NCBI GenBank assembly: GCA_004431415.1
Contig: QPMI01000416.1
Span: 496,001-560,000 of the forward strand
Origin: Cyanophora paradoxa
Lineage: Eukaryota; Glaucocystophyceae; Cyanophorales; Cyanophoraceae
DNA length: 64,000 bases
Reading direction: 5' to 3'
Shown: one piece after another, positions 57,727 through 64,000 of the stretch
Position numbering within the stretch: position 1 is the stretch's first letter
Layout: every line of letters begins with the position of its first letter
Notes under the pieces: model-generated
Database searches by the model: none
What the model saw: only the letters and a program-made list of their open reading frames with translations
What the model was told of the DNA's origin: nothing
Position numbers and translations under genes: made by a program

Positions 57727-59596
57727 ATGGGCGCCTCTGGCTCGCGCTTTGAGCCCTACACGGTGGTAGTTACCGGTTGCTCGACCGGGATCGGCGAGGC
57801 GACCGCGCTCGCGCTCCACGCGGTCGGCTTCACTGTGCTCGCGGGCGTTCGGAAGCCCGAGGACGCGGAGAAGCTGCGCGCGAAGGGCCTGCACGCAATC
57901 ATCCTCGACGTGACGAACGAGCAGGCGCGCCTGGCTCCCTCGCCGCGTTTTCTCGTATCCATATGCACTCGCATCCATATGCACGCGCATCCATATGCAT
58001 GTGCATAACGCTGGCGCGCAGCACGTGCGCGAGCTTCCAGCTACGGTGGAGAAGTTGAAGACAGTGGGCTCGAAGGTCGCCGTGGTCTGCAACGCCGGAA
58101 TCGCGCTGCCCGGTCCCGTCGAGTCGACTTCGGATGCGGACGTGCGGGCGATGTTCGACGGTGGGCCACTAGCTCCTGCTGCCGCGTCCCGCCGATTTCG
58201 CCGCTCTCTGATCGTGAAATCGATTTCGCTCGCAGTGAACGTCTTCGGCCTGCTCTCGGTAACCCGCGCGATGCTTCCCATGATAAGAGAAACCAAGGGG
58301 CGCGTCGTCTTTGTCGGATCGAGTGCGCCCCGCTCGCGCTCTCGAATCCCTTGGAGCTCGTGTCATCCGCCTGCCCCGCAGCCCTCGGGCTGGTCTCGTT
58401 TCCCTACTTCACGATCTACTGGTGCCCCCTGCACTGTATTCCGCGGCCGGAGACGAGCTCGAATTGAATTTGATCCCAATTTGATCGCAGCGCGACGAAG
58501 TTCGCCGTTGAGGCGCTGGCGGACGGGCTCCGGCGCGAGGTGGCCCACCTCGGCGTCAGAGTCTCCCTCGTCCAGCCCGTGCGGCACTGATGCCGGAATC
58601 GCATGTGTCCTTGCGAAAGCCCCGGCTCACTGCTTCCCGGCCGGCCGGCCGGCCGGCGTGCTCGCAGGGACTGACGAAGACTCCGCTGATCGCCCCCGAG
58701 AACGTGAAGAGGGCGAACGAGAAGGTAAGGACCAGGACCGCGTACCCCGCCTTGCCTTCCGTTCCCCCCTCTTGTTAACGATGCCCCCTCTCATCTCGCC
58801 CCCCCCCCCCCCCCTCTCATCTCCCCCCCCTTCTCTCGTCTCGCCCTCATTGCCCTTCGAACTACCCGTACCCACCCGCCTTCACCTCCTATCCGCATCG
58901 CCTCTCCGCACCCGCCTCCCGCCCGCGCTCGTACCCCGTGCCTTTCCCACTCTACCCGGTTCTACGTCCAGACCGTCTCTTTTTATGTTGCCGCTCCTCC
59001 CCCCTCCTCTTCCGCCCCCGCCCCCCCCCCCTCCCGGCTCCGTCCCCTCCTCCACCCTACCCCCCTTCCCCCCTCCCCCCCTGCCCCTTCGCAATCGTCT
59101 TAACGCCGTACCCGCAGGCCATCGCGAACAGCCCGCGGTCTACGAGGCGGGCATCCGCGCCCAGTGCGCCCCCTACCCTCCCCCCCCCCCCCAACCCCCC
59201 CCAACCCCTCCCCACCTCCAGCTTCCTTTTTAAGCGCCTTCTCTGCTCTTCTTCTCCTCGGCCCGCTTCCCTCTTCTTCACCCCCTTCGTCCCTTCCAAC
59301 TCTTCTTCCCCTCTTCCCTTCCCGTACCGAGCGAGCGCCGCGCAGCTGGAAGCAGCAGGAGGAGGGCGGCGCGGCGGGCGCCCCGCCCGAGGAGATCGCC
59401 GCACTGGTCCTCGAGGCACTCACCGCCGCCTCCCCCTCCCACAGGCGAGCGACCCTTCAGATTTGATCTGATCTGATCTGATCTGATCTGATCTGATCTG
59501 AGCTCGGCCAGGTACCGCGGCGGGGGCGGGGCCGGCGCCCTAGTCTTCATGAGCTGCCTCCCGGCGCCCTGCGTCGACCGCGTCTTCGCCCCCTGA
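57727..59596 (+). CDS. Short-chain dehydrogenase/reductase (SDR), copy 1
   Basis: This is an NAD(P)-dependent oxidoreductase of the classical SDR fold, near the retinol/steroid dehydrogenase group; the substrate is unknown. VVVTGCSTGIGEATALAL (57,763-) carries the TGxxxGIG dinucleotide motif. DVTNEQ then joins through a GC intron at 57,925 to HVRELPATVEKL. VVCNAGIALPG contains NAG, and VNVFGLLSVTRAMLPMI follows. The active site YCATK is rebuilt across an intron (ATCTACTG joined to CGCGACG near 58,490), giving YxxxK. ADGLRREVAHLGVRVSLVQPG follows, then a C-rich intron (58,722 to about 59,118), AIANSPAVYEAGIRAQC, and the C-terminus MSCLPAPCVDRVFAP, TGA 59,594-59,596. The last intron (from 59,445, GC donor) is filled by a TGATC repeat. 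Confidence 0.88.
57950..58012 (+). repeat. Intronic CATCCATATGCAC repeat
   Basis: Three copies of the GCATCCATATGCA type fill the first intron of SDR copy 1. Similar GCATATGCATATGC runs occur at 62,710 in the 5' part of SDR copy 2. Confidence 0.6.
59461..59501 (+). repeat. (TGATC)n microsatellite in the last SDR intron
   Basis: Seven to eight copies of TGATC occupy most of the intron, ending 10 bases before its acceptor AG. The unit is nearly self-complementary (GATC). Confidence 0.8.
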
Positions 59597-60460
59597 GGCG
59601 CTGCGCGGCGCGGCGCTGCGCGGCGCGGCGCGGCGCGGCGCGGCGCGGCGCAGAACGCTGCCGCTAGCCAGCTAGCTAGCTTGCCTGAAGGTCTAGACCA
59701 GCGCTAGAGCAGAACAGCACGATCAGTTACCTACCATTCGTCGGAGGGGAGCCATCTCCATGATCATATGAGCCCTTGTTCATGTTTAGTTGCGCCGAGT
59801 GATTATTGGCTGACTCAGTGACCACTAGATCTAGAACTGTGCTGCGTCCACGAAAAGGGCCGAGACCGTCGAGCTCGAGGGGCGCCCGGCGGCCCGCAAG
59901 CGGATTCGGATCGGAGGGAAGGGGGACTCCCGGGACGGCGCAGCTGCAGCCGCAGTTGCAGGGGCTCGAGAGCCCTCGGAGCCCTCATGATCGTGATCAG
60001 GGGACTCGGGCGACGGCTGATTTTTAAGCCCGCGCGGCCGCGGGGGGTACCGCGAAGGGAGGCTAGCGCTAGCGGAGCGCCCGCAAGCTGAGAGAATTCG
60101 AAGGGGCGCCGACACGCCCGTCGAGGTGCTCGCGCTTCGCGCCTCGAGGTCAAAAGATAGAAGGCCGCCGCTCAGCGGCTCTGCCCAGGAGTCCGCCTCG
60201 CGCTACGCGTCCTCGGTGACCGCCACTCCCCATAGGGCCTCAACCCTATCTCAGCGCCCGCAAGCTGAGAGAATTCGAAGGGGGACCGCGCAGTTGCAGG
60301 GCTCGAGAGCCCTTGGAGCCCTCATGATCAGGCCTCGTTATAGGCCCCGGGCCGTACAGCTGCAAGAAATCTTTATGCAAATCGATCCATCTTTCTTTCT
60401 ATCTATCTATCTATTGCAATGTCGATCTCTCTGTCTATCTATCTATTTATCAGCCCTGAG
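59597..60460. other. Convergent intergenic region with direct repeats
   Basis: CGCGGCGCGGCG repeats lie at 59,604-59,652. CGCCCGCAAGCTGAGAGAATTCGAAGG occurs at 60,079 and 60,257. GCAGTTGCAGGGGCTCGAGAGCCCT with TCGGAGCCCTCATGATC is at 59,951 and, slightly changed, at 60,290. A CTAT repeat lies at 60,398-60,450. No gene was seen. Confidence 0.55.
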
Positions 60461-62765
60461 TTACTTGAAGATCCTATCCGCGAGCGACGAGTGCAGCCAG
60501 CTCGCGCGGACCATGTACGCTGCACTCTTGCCGGGGCGGTACCTGCGCACGCGGCGCCAATAAACGCGATCAGAGGGCGCCCGCACGCGTGGAGCAGCAT
60601 GGAGAAATGTATGTATGTATGTGTGCCAAGCCGCCCGCCCGCGTGCGTGCGTGCCTGTGCTTTGGGTCTGGCGAGAGGATGGCGTCGACGATGGTCTCGG
60701 CGACCACTTCGGGGGGGTCGCCGCCCTTGCCGCCCTCCTGCTGCTCCCTCCAGCTGCGAGGACGTCGACGCGAGTCAGCTCCACGCCTGAGGGCGGGACT
60801 TCGAAACGTCGCTCGCGCGCACTGTTTGCGGAGGCCGTCCTGGTACACTGGGGGGCTCCCCGCAATTGCCTGGGGTGGGGCGGCGGCGGGGTAAGCTGAG
60901 CGGGGTAATTTGTTTTTTGGGGGGGCGTGGGGCGGCAGGCGATAGACGGGGCAACTTGGTGGCAAGGAAAGGGGTAGGGCGGCGGGCGGGGGCGGGCGGG
61001 CGGGCGGGCGGGCGGGCGGGCGGGCGGGCGGACGGGGCCCCGGGGGGAGGAGGAGGGGGGGGGTGGAGGGGCGAGGAGGTGAGGCCGCGGGCCGTGGGGG
61101 CGTGGGGCGGCAGGGGATAGACGGGGCAAGGAAAGGGGTAGGGCGGCAGGCGCCGGCGGCGGGCGGGCGGGCGGGCGGGCGGGCGGGCGGGGCGGGGGGG
61201 GGGGGGGGGGGGGGGAGGGGGGGTGCGGGGGAAAGGGGGGGGGGATGTGCAGGGCGGTGGAGGCGCGGGCCGGGGGGGGGGAGGAGGAGGGGAGGGGGAG
61301 GGGGGGGGTTGAGCCGGCGAGGAGGTGAGGGGGGTGGAGCCGGCGAGGAGGAGAGGCCGCGGGCCGGGGGGGGGCGCGGGGGCGGCTCGGGGAGGGGGGG
61401 GGGAGGGGGGAAGAGGGAAGGGGGGGGAAGGGCGGGGGGCTCGGGCTGACCTCTTCGTGCCACCTCGTAATATTCTCTGCCGACATCATCGGGGTCTTGA
61501 TCATCCCCTGTGCTCGCGTCAGAAACTTCGAATCACAGGACAGAAACTTCAAGCTTAAGCCAGGCCGGGCGGCAGTTCGCCATGGCTCAGTTTTCCGCGA
61601 GGGCAGGATTAATATTATTAATATTCCGGCGCACGGGCTGGATGAGGGAGACCCCGACGCCGAGCGGCCCCACCTCGCGCCGGAGGCCGTCCGCCAACGC
61701 CTCGACCGCGTACTTCGTCGCACTGCGGGGGCAGCAAAATTCTTGTCAGCAAATCTAACACAGTAGCTGGAAATAATTCGATTTCTCGAAATTCAATCTA
61801 GGTCGCACGAGTACATGGAGAAATAAGGCAGCGTGACGATGCCGAGGGCTGCAGGAAAATCAGGCGGGGGGGAATACACACAAAATTAAACATAACGATA
61901 GTGCCGCACTGGATCCGACGAGGACGACGCGCCCCTGTGTGCTGCGGATAATCGGCAGCAGCGCCCTAGTCACCGAAATGACACCGAAGACGTTGACTGC
62001 GATTCGAAGCGCGGTTAACGTTCGAATAATAAAAGCGGCGCCGGCCGGCCAGAAACGTAATCGCGAAAATTCACCGTCAAACATGTCGCGGATCTCGGAC
62101 TCCGGCTGACACTCCAGGGCCCCTGGGCGCGCCACCCCAGCGTTGCAGACGACGCCGACTCTGCCGCCCTTGGCGGCCGCCTCGAGAACTTCGGGAAGCC
62201 CCCGAACGTGCTGCGCGCGCGGCGTGTCGGCACAGAATCGGACCGGAACGGAGAAAGCGGATCCGGAGGGAAAGGCATAGCCGCTGAGCTAGCTAGCTGC
62301 ATGCGCGAATTCGAAGGCTGAGGACCTGCTGAGATTTGGCGCGAAATGATTCTTTCGAATTCAGAGACCTATAGCTAGAGCTAGCTAGAGGCCGGCCCGG
62401 CGGACCTGCTCATTCGTCACGTCGAGGAGGATGGGCCGGAGCCTGCTAGAGGCGACGCCGCGCCAGCGGTCGGCCGCGGCGTCGAGCTCGCTCGTGTCGC
62501 GGATGCCGGCCAGGACAGTGCACCCGGCCGCGTCGAGCGCGAGCGCCGTCGCCTGGCCGATCCCGCTCGAGCAGCCGGTGACGAGCACCGTGTACGGCTC
62601 GAGATTCGAGCGCCGGCCGCCGAGGAACGCCGGCAGCGTGAACGCACGCGCGAACTTCGCGCTCGCCGCTTGAGCGTTGAGTCGGCGGCTGCCAGCGCGC
62701 ACGTACGCGTGCATATGCATATGCATGTCGCAAGCCCGACGGTCTCGGAACGTTGACACCCGCAC
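60461..62765 (-). CDS. Short-chain dehydrogenase/reductase (SDR), copy 2
   Basis: This is the paralogue of the previous gene in tail-to-tail orientation. VLVTGCSSGIGQATALAL (62,590-) carries the TGxxxGIG motif; LLDVTNEQ is at about 62,425; VVCNAGVARPGALECQP is at 62,150-. VFGVISVTRALLPIIRS follows, then YSATKYAVEALADGL with YxxxK assembled across an intron, GVGVSLIQPG, MIKTPMMSAENITRWHEE (to about 61,450), AIAGSPPVYQDGLRKQCA, and the C-terminus ASWLHSSLADRIFK, TAA 60,461. The intron after HEE is about 560 bp of C-rich low complexity, at the same place as in copy 1. The intron after PKHR starts with GC (60,654), as in copy 1. Start Met 62,765 is the first in frame and gives a longer N-terminus than copy 1; uncertain. 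Confidence 0.85.
60940..61445. repeat. G-rich (GGGC)n tract within SDR copy 2 intron
   Basis: GGGCGGGC arrays lie at 60,990-61,030 and 61,157-61,192. A roughly 60-base segment (GGGGCGTGGGGCGGCAGG...GATAGACGGGGCAA) is found at 60,922 and again at 61,097. The + strand has strong G-quadruplex potential, so the pre-mRNA is C-rich. Confidence 0.65.
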
Positions 62766-62926
62766 AGTGCGACACTATATGGCCAAAGCTTCTCAGACTG
62801 CAGCTATATACTATGATAGCTAGCTATAGGCCCAGCCCAGCCTGGCAGCTGCAATGCACGGAGTTAGATGCCTAGCTAGCTAAGCTAGATAGCTATAGGT
62901 CAGCCTGGCAGGCCCTGATGCGTATA
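62766..62926. other. Spacer before the palindrome
   Basis: AGCTAGCTAT and CAGCCTGGCAG repeats (62,838 and 62,902). This is the presumed 5' region of SDR copy 2. No other feature was seen. Confidence 0.4.
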
Positions 62927-64000
62927 TATACGTGAACGGTGTATGTATACCGTAGTACTACGGTACGTGGGCTGGTATACGTGTATACGTATAAGTATAC
63001 GTAAACTTGTGAGCGTCGCGAATTCGAAGCTGCCGGGCCGCGCGCGCGCGCTGCCCTACGTATATACTGATGCTCACGGCTAGCCTAGCTATAGCAGCGC
63101 TCAGCGCGCCGCCTGCCGTGCTGTGCTTCCGCGCCTTAAGCTTAAACTCCCGGAAGGTCCCCCCCCCCGCGCGCGCGCCGCTGTACATGTGCGCGCTTAT
63201 CGATATCGATGCGCGTGTACGGGTACTAGCTATAGGCTACAACTGGTACTAGCTCGAACTAAGCCTCGAAGCATCATGCATGCGTGCCATGCATGATGCA
63301 TGATCATGATTCATGATGCAGTCTCATGCAGAGCCGATCTAAGCTCGAGCCGTCGTGAGGCTTGTCGCCAAGCCTGGCAATTGCAAGTCGGCTCTGCTTC
63401 GAGGCTCCTAGGATCCTGGGAGTATGCCCGGCACCTGCGGCAGCCAAAAAAGCGTCCGGCTCCGCGAGACGTACTTGAAGTGTAAAAATTAAAATTTCTG
63501 CTTTGTTTTGGCTGCCGCAGGTGCCGGGCATACTCCCAGGATCCTAGGAGCCTCGAAGCAGAGCCGACTTGCAATTGCCAGGCTTGGCGACAAGCCTCAC
63601 GACGGCTCGAGCTTAGATCGGCTCTGCATGAGACTGCATCATGAATCATGATCATGCATGGCACGCATGCTTCGAGCTAGTACCAGTTGTAGCCTATAGC
63701 TAGTACCCGTACACGCGCATCGATATCGTCGATAAGCGCGCACATGTACAGCGGCGCGCGCGCGGGGGACCTTCCGGGAGCTTAAGCTTAAGGCGCGGAA
63801 GCACAGCACGGCAGGCGGCGCGCTGAGCGCTGCTATAGCTAGGCTAGCCGTGAGCATCAGTATATACGTAGGGCAGCGCGCGCGCGCGGCCCGGCAGCTT
63901 CGAATTCGCGACGCTCACAAGTTTACGTATACTTATACGTATACACGTATACCAGCCCACGTACCGTAGTACTACGGTATACATACACCGTTCACGTATA
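62927..64000. repeat. Large inverted repeat (palindrome), right arm continues past the window
   Basis: The left arm is about 62,927-63,449 and the right arm 63,506-64,000, with a 56-base unique centre (63,450-63,505). The arms are near-identical reverse complements; the last bases of the window match 62,927-62,945. Differences are small indels, for example the left arm has about 28 extra bases around 63,257-63,300 in ATGCAT/TGATCA-rich sequence. Mirror-image open frames in both arms (such as MLTASLAIAALSAPPAVLCF) show no recognisable family. Confidence 0.9.

Noticed and set aside
61000-61035. GGGC arrays and the 26,040-26,130 GGGGTAGGGGTGGGG tract as interstitial telomere sequence
   Set aside because: Unit length and sequence are irregular and do not fit a TTTAGGG/TTAGGG type; they sit in an intron and in an intron-like G-run.
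63070-63857. Mirror-image 60-117 codon frames in the palindrome arms
   Set aside because: Present on both arms only because the arms are copies; composition matches noncoding palindromic chains.

Overview
The window looks like nuclear DNA from a GC-rich unicellular eukaryote, most plausibly a microalga. A haptophyte-like or pelagophyte-like source is my guess; nothing here proves the lineage. All recognisable genes are split by many short introns, so open frames correspond to exons and not to genes. Gene orientation alternates. There is no rRNA, tRNA, CRISPR array or bacterial operon structure. Boundaries below were read by eye from splice signals and protein similarity and are approximate unless a base is named.

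Layout: (1) 1-11,002 (-), a multi-repeat voltage-gated cation channel, cut by the left edge after its third 6-TM repeat. (2) 11,260-14,085 (+), an unknown tail-anchored coiled-coil protein, with an AT-richer block in the middle. (3) 14,665-19,942 (-), a secreted type I membrane protein of unknown family. (4) 19,943-24,400, a gene-poor stretch holding decayed copies of three genes that lie intact further right. (5) 24,441-26,785 (-), a secreted beta-propeller (NHL-like) protein. (6) 27,130-34,905 (+), a class III nucleotide cyclase with much local exon/intron duplication. (7) 35,222-36,700 (-), an inverted, broken copy of the 5' half of the ACAD10/11 gene. (8) about 36,803-42,714 (+), a large unknown low-complexity, probably nuclear, protein. 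(9) 44,826-48,310 (-), a surface protein with a KRE9-like beta-sandwich and a C-terminal TM helix. (10) 48,412-52,483 (+), a full ACAD10/11-type gene (kinase-like domain plus acyl-CoA dehydrogenase). (11) 53,348-54,353 (+), a small Cys-rich protein. (12) 55,204-57,642 (-), a multipass membrane protein. (13) 57,727-59,596 (+) and 60,461-62,765 (-), a convergent pair of paralogous short-chain dehydrogenases. (14) 62,927-64,000, a large near-perfect palindrome that runs off the right edge.

Three genome-wide features stand out. Many introns use GC-AG boundaries, at least 14 placed by protein homology. One class of genes has introns marked by a sense-strand GTACCCCC signature and C-runs, while another class has AT-richer introns without it. 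When paralogous copies within the window are compared, the bases that differ are repeatedly short self-complementary insertions (AAGCTT, ATCTAG and longer ones), which suggests a palindrome-generating mutational process. No metabolic pathway unites the genes: they cover ion signalling, cyclic nucleotide signalling, cell-surface proteins, fatty-acid oxidation and oxidoreduction.
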